DNA of 60,000 nt from Glandiceps talaboti (Eukaryota; Hemichordata; Enteropneusta; Spengelidae), in contig NC_135552.1 of assembly GCF_964340395.1 (NCBI RefSeq), forward strand, positions 27,750,181 to 27,810,180, read 5' to 3'. Shown here piece after piece: positions 19,656 to 31,062 of this stretch. The notes beneath the pieces were generated by a model. The model saw only the letters and a program-made list of their open reading frames with translations, searched no databases and was not told the origin of the DNA. The translations under genes were made by a program, and so were the position numbers. Positions within the stretch are counted from its first letter, which is position 1. Every line of letters starts with the position of its first letter.

Positions 19656-22600
19656 CTGTAATGATAACAGTCATCGATCCATTTTGAAATAATATCAGTT
19701 TGTGTTGACATTTTAATCTAAAAAACATGGATTTATGGGGTAAAGAAATATAGTTATGCTCAAAATGATACAAAACAGTGTGGATTAAACTGCTCATATT
19801 TTCATTTCTGATATACACCACAGACAACCAACTTTAATCGATGACAGAGAGGGCTGTTGCATAGACATCACTCTACCCTTTCACAACACTACACGTGTGA
19901 AATGACATCACTCCACCCTTTCATAACGTTGAGGGCACTGTTGATAAAGTCACCACTCGACACTCTACCCATTAGTGACAATGAGAGTGCCATTTCATAG
20001 ACACCCCTTTCATGCAATAGAGGGCGCTGTTGCATAATGGCGTCACACCATCCTTTTATGACATATCTATCTTGAATAATCCTTGAAGAGCTCTTTCTAC
20101 AAATGAATATGAATATATAAACCAACATTTGTAAATAGTTGATACTGTGTGTTATCTTACCTTGCCATTCTTTAGGGCTTTAAAAACCATCCGTACAATA
20201 ATAGAAAACCAGAAGATATGTAAAAGTTGTAGAACACAAAGAAGTGGATTGAACACCCACCATGATGTGTAGGGGCCAATAATTTCACGACTTTCAAGTG
20301 CTGCACTCTTCAAAACACTGGATTTATAAAAAAAAAAAAACCCACAGAAAACCATGTAAGCCATGAATTTCATATCTTACAGCTCTTTGTATTCACGTCA
20401 TATAAACACTGCAGATAGTACTGATAAAAGTAAAATACAGTTTTGAATGTTTTATGGCATGTGGGATCTATTATCATCTGTTGGGCCTACCCAATGATGT
20501 CACATTCCCGGTCACAGTCAGTCCAAATTTGCTACTACGCCCTCTAGTGGCAGTAAACGAACAAGTCTAGAGGTTCAAGTTGAAAGCTATTGTATTTGTA
20601 GTTGTGTGAAATTGGCTTAAAACAAGTTTCAAAACTTTTGAATGTTAATTTTCTACATTTTACCTCAAATACACATAATCAATAAATGATATTAAATATA
20701 TTGCAAAATAAAGTTCCTTATGATTTTGGAAAAGAAGGCAGGTTTATAAAAATGTGCATATAGCATACTTACTGCAAAGGAAAGACTAGAAGCCTAGTGA
20801 TAAAAAACACTATGCCAAAACAGAGGAAGAGGAAATCACACACCCGTTGAAACTTAGCATAGTTTGTCATCTTTGCAGCCTAAGGTAAGTAAAGAATGTA
20901 TTATTAGTATCATAGAAGATATTTTTTTTTGAAAATGTTTACTAATCTTCGATAGCAGATCATCAATGTTGGCAGAGTTATGATTTTGTAGCAAAGCCTC
21001 AATCGCATAGCTTCCCATACTAGCACTTGATTGGCAGAGATTTTGTTATGTAGCAAAGCCTCAATCGCATAGTTTCCCATACTAGCACTTGATTGGCAGA
21101 GATTTTGTTATGTAGCAAAGCCTCAATCGCATAGTTTCCCATACTAGCACTTGATTGGCAGAGATTTTGTTATGTAGCAAAGCCTCAATCGCATAGTTTC
21201 CCATACTAGCACTTGATTGGCAGAGATTTTGTTATGTAGCAAAGTGTCAGTTGATAGCTTCCCATACTAGCACTTGATTGGCAGAGTTTTTGTTCTGTAG
21301 CAAAGTGTCAGTTGATAGCTTCCCATACTAGCACTTGATTGGCAGAGATTTTGTTATGTAGCAAAGTATCAGTTGATAGCTTCCCATACTAGCACTTGAT
21401 TGGCAGAGATTTTGTTCTGTAGCAAAGTGTCAGTTGATAGCTTCCCATACTAGCACTTGATTGGCAGAATTTTTGTTCTGTAGCAAAGTGTCAGTTGATA
21501 GCTTTCCATACTAGCACTTGATTGGCAGAGTTTTTGTTCTGTAGCAAAGTGTCAGTTGATAGCTTTCCACACTAGCACTTGATTGGCAGAGTTTTTGTTC
21601 TGTAGCAAAGTGTCAGTTGATAGCTTCCCATACTAGCACTTGATTGGCAGAGTTTTTGTTCTGTAGCAAAGTATCATTTGATAGCTTCCCATACTAGCAC
21701 TTGATTGGCAGAGTTTTGGTTCAGTAGCAAAGTGTCAGTTGATAGCTTCCCATACTAGCACTTGATTGGCAGAGTTTTTGTTCTGTAGCAAAGTGTCAGT
21801 TCATAGCTTTCCATACTAGCACTTGATTGGCAGAGTTTTTGTTGATAGTTTAAATTCCCATACTAGCACTTGAGAATTATTTAATCTTTGCTGAACTTAA
21901 AAAAAAAAGATTTTGCAGGTATACAATATGTAATTAATTGGTACACATTAAAATTAGAGAAATGAATGACAAAATGATAATCTGATCCAATATTAATACT
22001 ATTTCTTTATGTATAGTATAGTGTCTTACCTCTAACAGAATGTCTGAGCAATCATGTACCATGATGACTAAGGCACCAATGCGTACCATATTTGTAACCC
22101 AGGAGAAGCTAATCAGCAATATGGTTACTATATGGTGGAGGAACATCTGCAGAAAGTCCTGAAAATAAAGTCAAACGAATGACATTTCATATTTCCTTTG
22201 TATGCTGTTTGAAAGTTACTCAAATTCCCCTAAAATGTGTGATTATTTGCAAGATTGGTTATAAATCATGGGATTGATCACATGATTTTTCCCCTTAATC
22301 ATGTGACTGACTTTAGCCCATATAATCAATCACATGATTTTGTTCTTTAATCATGTGACCGACTAACACATATGATTATTATTGATTGTTTTTGGATTCA
22401 ATATTGTGATAACTTTGTGATAACTCTGTTGGGTCAATCCTGATGTGGTAAGTTAACGTACTATTTAATAATGAGATTATTTCTTGCTGATTTTTTGTGT
22501 AATTATCGGTATAAACCTACTAAAATCCAATTTGGTAAAATCACCCCATAACTTGATGTTTGAGATACTCAGTTATTTCCTTACCTTTCTTTTGACATCT

Positions 22601-23914
22601 AAGAACTGAGAGAATACAAGTGACCAATAGAAAGATAGCTCAATCAAGTAGTATTTCTCCATAGAATCTGTTAGTGGCTGTGGAGAAAACAGTGAAAAAA
22701 AACTTTGAGTCTCAGGTAAAAAATTATATATCAGAACCCCATGACACATGAGTGCAAGTGTAGAATACTTGGGGTATTTCCATGAGTGCTTGCAGTATTC
22801 TCTGTGCCCAGGGAATGAAAGTGCAGCAGAAAACACTGCAAGCATGAGTCCCCACACTGAAACTCATGTGGCATGGAGTTCTCTTACTATTACATATTTT
22901 ATCTGAAATGGCAAATTTCCATTAAAAAAATTTGAAAACATCAGTGCAATCACACGATTTCGTGTGTAGCGAACAATCATGTCCTCATTTGCATATCATT
23001 TGCAAGCAGGTACGCAATAATGTTCTCAGTATTGCACTGCAGTGCAAATACCACTAGTTATGTGTGCACACCAGTGCAAGTAATCTCTGGTACATATGTA
23101 ATAATGTGTGAAATTGATTGAGAGAAAACAAGACAGCAAGCATACAATATAGTTTAGGACTGTTTTCTTAAAAACACTTACATGTAAAGGGTAGTCATAC
23201 CAACAGTGTCTTGTGTCCCAGAACCAAATCTGCTTCTTAAGATACTGAAAGGCATAGATAAAGGCTGCCAAGTAGAATAAGAATCTCCAACTACAAACAG
23301 AGGAATAAACACATTTTGGTTAACACCAGCATGATTAATTATTTTCTAAATTTTATTAAACCTTGGTGATCATATAAATCTTCATAATCATGTCATTTTA
23401 ATGCAGCAAGGATTTTGTGTGCTAAATAATCAGCCAAATTTCTGATAAAAAACAAAAGTTTATGGGCTTATACAGGAGACTTTCCACATTAATTCACATT
23501 CACTGTATCTTTTATCCATTACTAGGGATACCTCATAAGGTTGTCATAGAAATACAAAAAAATCCTTTTTTTATACAGTTTTCAATAATAATATTAATAT
23601 CCTTTACAATTCAAATCATAAAAATGTGTAGGTGTACTGCCTGCCATCAAGAAAAGAATTTAGCAAAATTATTGCACCTGCTTTCACAAAATTTTTTCAG
23701 CAAAGTTGGTCTTTCCTGGTTGCGTCGATGTCGGAACCAGCGTTCCACTTGACGAGGTGTCCAATCAAGCTGCTTTGACAAGCCTTCAACGTGTTTTTTT
23801 GATGGACTATTAGTGACAGTCTTGTAAACCTTCTCAAGTATAGTGTTAGGTTCTGCCTTGTTGACACGTTTAGTCTTAATCCCAAGACACATAGCAATTG
23901 GAGTAGCAATGAAT
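19545..23914 (-). CDS. Ceramide synthase, CerS5/6 type (5' end missing)
   Basis: Joins long-chain acyl-CoA to sphinganine to make dihydroceramide, in the ER membrane. Seven exons: 23914-23678, 23290-23182, 22677-22585, 22158-22030, 20879-20773, 20317-20161 and 19655-19545. All are GT/AG with agreeing phases and give about 314 residues. In order: the [13 protein letters not shown] junction, the Hox-like domain ([27 protein letters not shown]), [13 protein letters not shown], then the TLC domain with [29 protein letters not shown] and [20 protein letters not shown], and the acidic tail [15 protein letters not shown]. The loop before the last membrane segment ([15 protein letters not shown]) resembles CerS5/6, suggesting preference for C16 or similar chains (inference). 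The family is about 385-395 residues long, so some 60-70 N-terminal residues lie in an exon I could not find. Confidence 0.96.
19656..20160. other. CerS last intron with diverged short repeats
   Basis: Between 19.85 and 20.06 kb, three or four diverged copies of a block containing GAGGGCGCTGTTGCATA and CATCACTCTACCCTTTC-like sequence. No coding content. Confidence 0.6.
20161..20317 (-). CDS. CerS exon: specificity loop and last membrane segment
   Basis: 157 bp, acceptor AATCCAG|TGTT, donor AAG|GTAAGA. It encodes [20 protein letters not shown], then [20 protein letters not shown] and FKALKNGK. The short luminal loop here aligns with CerS5/6 NTTLFESWEI, the stretch linked to acyl-chain choice in the family. 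Confidence 0.95.
20318..20772. other. CerS intron, plain
   Basis: AT-rich intron of 455 bp. Nothing recognised beyond splice sites and a poly(A) run by the acceptor of the next exon. Confidence 0.8.
20773..20879 (-). CDS. CerS exon: [11 protein letters not shown] segment
   Basis: 107 bp, acceptor CCTTAG|GCTG, donor TTTGCA|GTAAGT. It encodes [18 protein letters not shown] and [14 protein letters not shown]. It completes the Lag1 motif and enters the next membrane segment. Not visible as a long ORF; found from splice phase and homology. Confidence 0.95.
20970..21875. repeat. 61-62 bp minisatellite in a CerS intron, about 14 copies
   Basis: All copies share CCCATACTAGCACTTGATTG. Two subtypes lie in blocks: the first about four read GCCTCAATCGCATAG, the remainder GTGTCAGTTGATAG. 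Copies at the edges are more diverged. The array sits between the Lag1-motif exon and the next exon. Confidence 0.97.
22030..22158 (-). CDS. CerS exon: catalytic Lag1 motif
   Basis: 129 bp, phase 0 (TTTTCAG|GAC, GAG|GTAAGA). It encodes [20 protein letters not shown] and [19 protein letters not shown]. The paired histidines and HDxxD are the conserved Lag1p-motif residues needed for activity in this family. Confidence 0.96.
22159..22584. other. CerS intron with palindromic direct repeat
   Basis: Two copies, at about 22266-22310 and 22325-22365, of a block with inverted arms ATCACATGAT and ATCATGTGA. Each could form a small hairpin. No other content. Confidence 0.6.
22585..22677 (-). CDS. CerS exon: SFYWSL membrane segment
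   Basis: 93 bp, phase 0 at both ends (CCACAG|CC and AAAG|GTAAGG). It encodes [20 protein letters not shown] and ends [11 protein letters not shown], the second conserved TLC segment. Confidence 0.96.
22678..23181. other. CerS intron, plain
   Basis: 504 bp intron between the SFYWSL and WFWDTRHCW exons. No repeat or additional exon seen. Confidence 0.8.
23182..23290 (-). CDS. CerS exon: start of TLC domain
   Basis: Acceptor TTTGTAG|TTGG, donor CAT|GTAAGT. It encodes [15 protein letters not shown], a membrane segment, then [18 protein letters not shown], a family signature close to CerS6 WLWNTRHCWYNYP. Confidence 0.96.
23291..23677. other. CerS intron, plain
   Basis: 387 bp intron after the Hox-like exon. 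Nothing recognised. Confidence 0.8.
23678..23914 (-). CDS. CerS exon with Hox-like domain
   Basis: Acceptor TTACAG|ATTC; the first base completes a codon begun in the missing upstream exon. It encodes [25 protein letters not shown] and the Hox-like [24 protein letters not shown], ending AGCAG|GTGCAA in phase 2. The Hox-like region of ceramide synthases lacks the N-terminal half of a true homeodomain and faces the cytosol. Confidence 0.96.
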
Positions 23915-24309
23915 CTGTAATAAAATAGTAAATATACATGTAGTCATAAATTATAAACCCATTCAAAACAATATATACTAGTGATATGGTACATACTATT
24001 GATAGTACTTTAATACAATGTACTTTTTCCTTCAAATTTGACTTTGTGTTTAAAATCCAGATCTGAAAGTTTTTTCTGCTATTTTTTATTTCAAATGACG
24101 AATGACTTACTTTTTACATGTGATTTCATGAATTAACGGAGTCAATTCTATGTTGAATAATAAACACATACACTCAGATCTTGACTTTGCCCCCTTTAAC
24201 CCTTCTACTACATGTAGTACTGCATTATTTTAAGACAACATTTGATTGTGACTTTTTCAATACTACATTTATTGTATTGATTCTTCTTACGTACATGGTC
24301 TCACATTTA

Positions 24310-24609
24310 CATTTACATGGATTTGTACCAGGATAATCTCTATTTATACTGGATAGTTCTTTACTTCTTTACACATATAAACACTTGTCTCCCAAGAAGT
24401 CCAGTGAGGGCCATCCCTCATGGGTTCAGTGTTAATGCAGGAGGAAACCGGAGTACCTGGGAAAAACCTGCGCTGTTCGGAAGAGTCAAACTGAACGACA
24501 CTCTCCTTACTTACAGCGCGGTAAATTTAATCAAACCCTGAATGGGGTTCGAACCCAACCGCAGTGGTAAGAGGCATGCAAGTGGTTTAACCACTCGGCC
24601 ACCGACAAC
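24310..24609 (-). mobile_element. tRNA-derived SINE
   Basis: Read on the minus strand, the 5' end is a tRNA-like head with an A box TGGCCGAGTGG (24601-24591) and a B box GGTTCGAACCC (24555-24545). They are about 45 nt apart, a spacing that suggests a tRNA-Ser or tRNA-Leu ancestor. The head is followed by a body with CCAGGTACTCCGGTTTCCTC, a conserved-looking core seen in metazoan SINEs, and a tail of short ATGTAA repeats near 24.31 kb. It lies upstream of the Hox-like exon, probably in the long first intron of CerS. The 3' boundary is approximate and no target-site duplication was confirmed. Confidence 0.7.
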
Positions 24610-24612
24610 CCA

Positions 24613-27600
24613 ATATCATACAATAAAGGTTTACAATTATGATAAATAATAAAACAAATTCATAGTATACGATAGGAGTAAACAAATTGCTTTTCAATCA
24701 GTACATAAACCATGTGACCATGTCACACTTGTCTGTACACTCTAACAGTAAATTCTGATCAGTAACTAAAAATATCACAAACAAACATATTCATATGATA
24801 TTTAAATCTTTGTCATAACAAAACAAAAAAAAATTGCTCAGTAATTATAACTTTAAGCTTTCCATTTAGGATAGTAATTACATGTTGTGAATGGCAGACA
24901 ACAGACAACATCTAGATCAAAAGAAGAATAAACTAAATTAGACTTCTACATTTGTAAGAACATTTGCCGTCTGTCTGTCTGTCTGTCTGTCTATAATCAT
25001 TCATCATTGTTCAATGTCACATTCTAAATTATACAGATGACATACAATAGATTCATAACATTTGTTCAATTGCTAGACGGATAAATTACCAATGCTCAGT
25101 TGGTTTAATTGTAATAATAATAATATATAGGATTTCATCATTGATTTATATAATTCCTATCCAATATAAAATATTACTAACAGTACAGGTATATCCACTT
25201 CTATGCTTACAGTCAAGGTCTATTGTACAAACTTCATAGAATGGTAATTCTGTTTATGTGTGTCATAGAATTAGAACTAGTACCCAGATTTTATGCCGAG
25301 GTCAAATTTTCATGGATGGATGGAGAATGGATCATAATGTGTATTGTAATAGTGTAATTAAATTATTAAGAAAATTCCAGCTGTTCACTGTGATTCATAA
25401 TGATTGCACAAGCATGTCAAATTTGTTTAATATAATAAATTCCAATTTTTTCATTATTCAGCAGAGATAAATACAAATGAATAACCAAATAAAAACACAG
25501 GTCAAAAAATTAACAGACAAAAGTATTTTCTGGCTGAATCAGGAAAAATAATGGCAAATAATGTACAAGTGAAAGCTAAATTAACAAATGAAAAAATGAA
25601 TGTTTTGATTTAAATCACAGCATTCAGTTCAATGATTCAAATGTGTGTACATGGTGTATATAGGTTAAAAATTATGGGGTTTCCTTTTATTCATGCACCC
25701 ATTTTACAATCACTGCATGATAACTGGGATACATGAGACAACGTTGGTTTTCAAACATCAATAACTGAACAGCTGGATTTTTACAAATCACATCTCTGAA
25801 TGACCTTTGTAGTGTGCTGTTGTTGCACTGTGTATTGCTAACACCAAACACATCAAATACCAAAGGTTGTGTGTGTAGTGGCAAACTTCATGGTATTTGC
25901 CATTTTCTGCATTAGTCATCAGCTGCAGTAACACATTCTTGCCACATGTGAGGAAGCTTCAGATATTATAACACTACATGTTTTGACAAGTGAATTGGGA
26001 AACTCTCAAAAAAAAAATACAATTGAAATTCATGTCATTATATAAATCCAAGATTTACAGCATCATATACTTTGCTGTGAACTATTATTTCAAAGCAGAC
26101 ATTCAACAAGTTTTGAAATTAATATTCTAGGTTGAAATTTATAATCATTTGATAGGCATAAACAAATCTTGACTGTAACTTTGGAGGGTCTTATGACCTG
26201 CATTAATGTTGGATCTTTTGTGTGGACAGGAAGAAGTTCAATTTGAATCTTCACAAAGCTGACACATTCAGACATTCTGTAATCCACTAATACTCTAGGA
26301 TTCATTGATCGGATTATAAGTCAACTGATTATAAGTAATCAAGATGACCGAGTTTTTATCAAGATCCAATAAATCCAATTTATTGTGAACAGTTAACATA
26401 ATTTCATTAATTCATATAATTTATGTAATCCTCAACTTACTGTCAATGTTAATGACACCCCAGATTAGGTACATGTTTTGTATTATTGCAACTACAAATT
26501 ATAGTCCATCTGTACGTGCTCCGTTCAGATTGCGCAATGAAAATTCATCTAATATCTCTGAGCTAAAATTTCCTAAATCAAGAATTCTGGTTATTAGGAT
26601 TTTATTTAGAAGAATACTGCAGTTATCTTCCCCATACAGACATTTTATTCTGGCCACTACCATGCTGTCATTGTTATGTACGGTTTGACAATGACAATTT
26701 TCTATGACTGAAGGCACTTACTTTGATTGCATATAAATGTACGATGTAATTAATGACTCGATCACATGCTGGCGTCATCAGTGACAGAGGGGAAAAATGC
26801 TGTCAAAAAGTGCTGATATCAGGGAAATCTATAACGTATGCTGCGTAGTTGGGCAGTCATCATAGATAACTAGAATTTCTGCATGAACTGACACTAGTAA
26901 AATGAATAATGCTGTGCATGCTTCTAGATACACTTATCTAGTGCCTACCCACAACTGGTTACTTGAGGTCTTGAACCTTTTCAGAATAAGTGAAAAAAAA
27001 TTATATTTCCAGTTGCCTAATAATGTGTATACCATAGTGATATCATAATACTTACATTACAAGACTAAACAGCAATATCTTAGTTTCTCAAATGTGAAAA
27101 TGTTTTATCTTTAAGGTTAAGGGAGAAAATAACTTCCGACCATCAAATGCTGAATTGCCACTAGCCATTTACCTATAACTGCCTGTGGTAAAATCTGCAA
27201 GAGAGCATTGCTTTTTCAAGTTTATTCATGGGGAAAACTGTACGAAAATTATAAGTACATGTAACTTCTAGTATTCAATATGATTTGCCAGAAATATCAC
27301 ATTTGACATACATTTAAAATCATATTTTGGGGTAAAATTTGCCACATATTGGCAAATATGGTTAATATGCAATAATGATTCCACTTTAATATGTGGAATG
27401 GTTTGGGATGAAGTTAAATGCAAAATGTGGGAAAACGCTGATAATAATACATTTTGTATTTCATCCAAAACAATGAAATCAAAATCCTCACTTGCTTGTC
27501 AAGTAGTCCCCTTTAACAAAACACAGACTTTTCAAAATCAATTGAGCTGTTCAATACAAGTATCTATTAACACTAAAGGAGCTGTAGGTTCACACTAATT

Positions 27601-30593
27601 TCCTGATTCAGAAATAATTTCACTACACTTAACAAAGTGGTTTTGAATTCCACAATACTACTCTTTCAGTCATACAAATTGAATCTCAAACTTAACCTAA
27701 CCCTAACTTTGGTAACATTGGTATACAAATTGGCCGACAATTTTCTATCTGTATTTCTGATGTTTCATCAACCCTATTACCAGTTTAAGTGAAGGTGGCA
27801 TGATTAAATTGCAATTTGAAATACAATATCTAATCAAAACATATATAATATCATCTACATGTAAATGATATTTCTAGGTCTCAGTCTGAGGTCTCTGGGG
27901 TCTAATGGGAACTGAATGTGTGTTGGTACTAACTAGTGTCAATACAAAATTAAATTAGACCCATTTCCTATCAATTGGTACCATGATAGAAATTTAATTC
28001 TTTCATGTCAGAGATGAAAAATGTGAACTCTGATCATATTGGAAATGAAAGTCAGTAATATTATGTATGAAATATGAACTATTGATCACAATTATGATTG
28101 TTATTTCATATTCTGATTGAAAGAGATCTTAATTCGTACATGTTAATAGTGATGTTACTGTTAGAGAGAAACATTAGGTTGTCATATGAGAATGGCAATA
28201 CGCATCCGTTCATCACAGCTTAAATATTTCACAACATCTCTTGCATGTCAGAGAAAAACATTATGGCCATACATGTATGGCCTGTTGTGATTATGCAATA
28301 TGATACAATAATTATATAATACTTTCCGTATCTCAAAACATATGTTTATAAGGTAAGAGTTTCAAGTAATGTTCTTCGATACACAACCAAGTTACTTTTT
28401 TCATTTTCAGGTTTTGGCAATGTGACTGTTTATTGCCTTCATCAGGACAACTTGATGGTGATAATTGTTCCTTGGCTGTGCATATACTATGATAAACATA
28501 TTACATGTCAATATCATTTCATATGAAATCTACATGTATTTCCCAGAACTATGCACGACTTGTTGTTTTAAAACTAAGTGATAGACTGAATGTACTGAAT
28601 GAGCTCAGTGACAAATATATTGTGTGTGAATTACACTGTAGCTCTTTGCCCTTTTCAGCATGTCACAAATGTTTAATAATTCTTAAGTGGAATTCTCTCT
28701 CAGTTGTGTCACCTTACAGTATTACATTGTATTTATAAATCATCTACTGAGATTTCTGATAAACTGACAAACATTTGATGAAATATTTCATAATAACAGA
28801 TAGTGATATCAGAATTTATTCATATTTAAACTTAGAATTTAGATCAGACAGTTGTCCTTCCCACTGTATGTTTTTAAAAATAATATGAGGTGAAACTAGT
28901 AATTTGTTTATAAAATTGATTTAAAATCTACAAAATTAAAGAATGTACATCTGAGATATGTAATTAATGAATTTCACTGCAACTGTAGTCTCATCCTAAC
29001 CCTTCGACAGATGAATGCATACATGTACTTGTACAAACACAATTAGGGAAGATGAAAATAACCTTTGAAAGTAGAAATGTGCAAACATCACCATGTCAGG
29101 AACATTGATCTGAATGACCCTAGCCAAAGCAAGCAACTATTTTAACTTCAATAAGTCAAAATTTAATTTGTAACGAAAATTAAAATATGAATGTTTTCAC
29201 CTTCATGCTCTGGTAAAACACTATCAACATATTCCAAAAAAGAATTTACAATTTGTTGTTTGTCAAACAAATAATCAGTTCTGTATCTGATTTTAGTGTT
29301 TACATACACAAATGAAGACCAATCTGATTAAATGTGATGTACATTGTACATGTAGTGTACATGGCATAAGTTCTTTTTGGCTGTTACGTTTACTGTCATT
29401 TGTTCTTTTGTGAGCACCTATTACATACATCTGACACAACACCATAGGTTTTCCTGTACCACACATGAGTGCTGAGTGAATTCACTCAACAAATGAGAAC
29501 GCATAATGCACCAAAACATCCGGATACAGTACTCAGAATGTTCTGTTCATAAAGAGCTTGAGCAGAGAGCACAGACAGCAATGTTATCATAATTGTTTGG
29601 TGGTTCTCTTTCTTTCAATTTCGAACATTGAGTGTTATATGTCAGACAAATTCTGGTTGGCTAATCAAAAGTACGAGATTGGGTTCGGGAAAACCGATGG
29701 TATTGTGTCAAATGTATGTAACGGCTGTCACAAAAGAACAAATGAAAGTAAACGTAATGGCCAAAAAGAAATCGTACCGTGTACACTACATCAGATTTTA
29801 ATCAGATTGCACATAGACATGAAGTCAGGGTATATACACAGTCCATCAACTAGTAAAAGGTTATAATTCAGCTTAAAAAAGAACAATTGAAGAGGATGAT
29901 TGTTACAAATAAAGGTAGAGTGTATATTTTAACTGACATAATAAAAAGTCATACCAATAGAGGCTTTAATGTTTAACAATTAAATAATCCTTACATACAA
30001 CTTTGGTTCAGGATTGATAAAATTTTCGTTCTGACAAAGATTTCATTTTGTTATCGTCTAGTAGCTGTAGTGTAAAGAGAACTTATAGAGATGTGTCTGT
30101 CTAGGCACTTGTCTAAGTGTTTTATGTTGATAATGATCAAAACAAAGTTTTCATCTTCAGAATCTTCATACAGAACACTCTTAATATCACAAATAGGTCT
30201 TAAACGCAAAGTTCAATGCACTCAACTGAAAAATGAAATATTGAGTGAATCATTTCTCAGACACCTGGCAATATTTCAGACAGATATCATCATTCCTACA
30301 CTCAACTGTAAAGTAAAGGTGATTGCAGTGTCAATGATGTCATAACCATTTTTGTGCCTACAGAAATTGCACCTTTGATATTTCTTGTCAGTCGTGTGAT
30401 GTTGCCGACATCTTATACAAGAATTATACATTAGTACCACCACTATACACTTGAGATGGATTAGATGAAATGCATTAGGTGTAAGACAAATGTAAAGATA
30501 GAGATAATGCACATTTGCTAATAGATTCCTGTTCAAATTGTTCAACTGTTGCTAATGGTGACTTACTATTATACTGTTTTGAAATGATTATTA
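24613..30593. other. Probable CerS first intron, mostly plain
   Basis: AT-rich sequence without an identifiable exon. It contains a (GTCT)n stretch at about 24.97-24.99 kb and a PLE-like motif at 28.39-28.46 kb. Two short open stretches, 26717-26499 and 29323-29201 on the minus strand, are discussed under findings or rejections. Confidence 0.5.
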
Positions 30594-31062
30594 TAACCTG
30601 AGAGAATTCTAGTTTTGTAGATAACCTGACATAATTCTAGTTCTGTAGGTAACCTGATAAATTCTAGTTTTGGAGATAACCTGACATAATTCTAGTTTTG
30701 GAGATAACCTGACAGAATTCTAGTTTTGTAGATAACCTGATAAATTCTAGTTTTGGAGATAACCTGACATAATTCTAGTTTTGGAGATAACCTGACAGAA
30801 TTCTAGTTTTGTAGATAACCTAACAGAATTCTAGTTTTGTAGGTAACCTGACATAATTCTAGTTTTGTAGATAACCTGACAGAATTCTAGTTTCGTAGAT
30901 AACCTGATAAATTCTAGTTTTGGAGATAACCTGACATAATTCTAGTTTTGTAGGTAACCTGACAGAATTCTAGTTCTGTAGATTTAAACCTGACAGAATT
31001 CTAGTTTTGTAGATAACCTGATATAATTCTAGTTTTGTAGATAACCTGATATAATTAGCTAT
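30594..31062. repeat. 28 bp minisatellite, about 17 copies
   Basis: Units of about 26-28 bp built on AATTCTAGTTTTG and AGATAACCTGACA. Most copies carry GAATTC; deletion variants (GATAAATTC) alternate in groups, suggesting higher-order duplication. Confidence 0.95.

Noticed and set aside
24050-24180. Possible upstream CerS exon on the minus strand ending AAAAA|GTAAGT (LTPLIHEITCKK) with matching phase
   Set aside because: Phase fits the Hox-like exon but the protein shows nothing of the CerS N-terminus (no FWLP, no TW.DL), so the fit is probably chance.
24541-24609. Functional tRNA gene (A and B boxes)
   Set aside because: No closable acceptor stem; the head continues into a SINE body, so it is annotated as a SINE.
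26499-26717. 72-codon minus-strand ORF
   Set aside because: The plus strand is open over the same span and no family is recognisable; no flanking splice signals.
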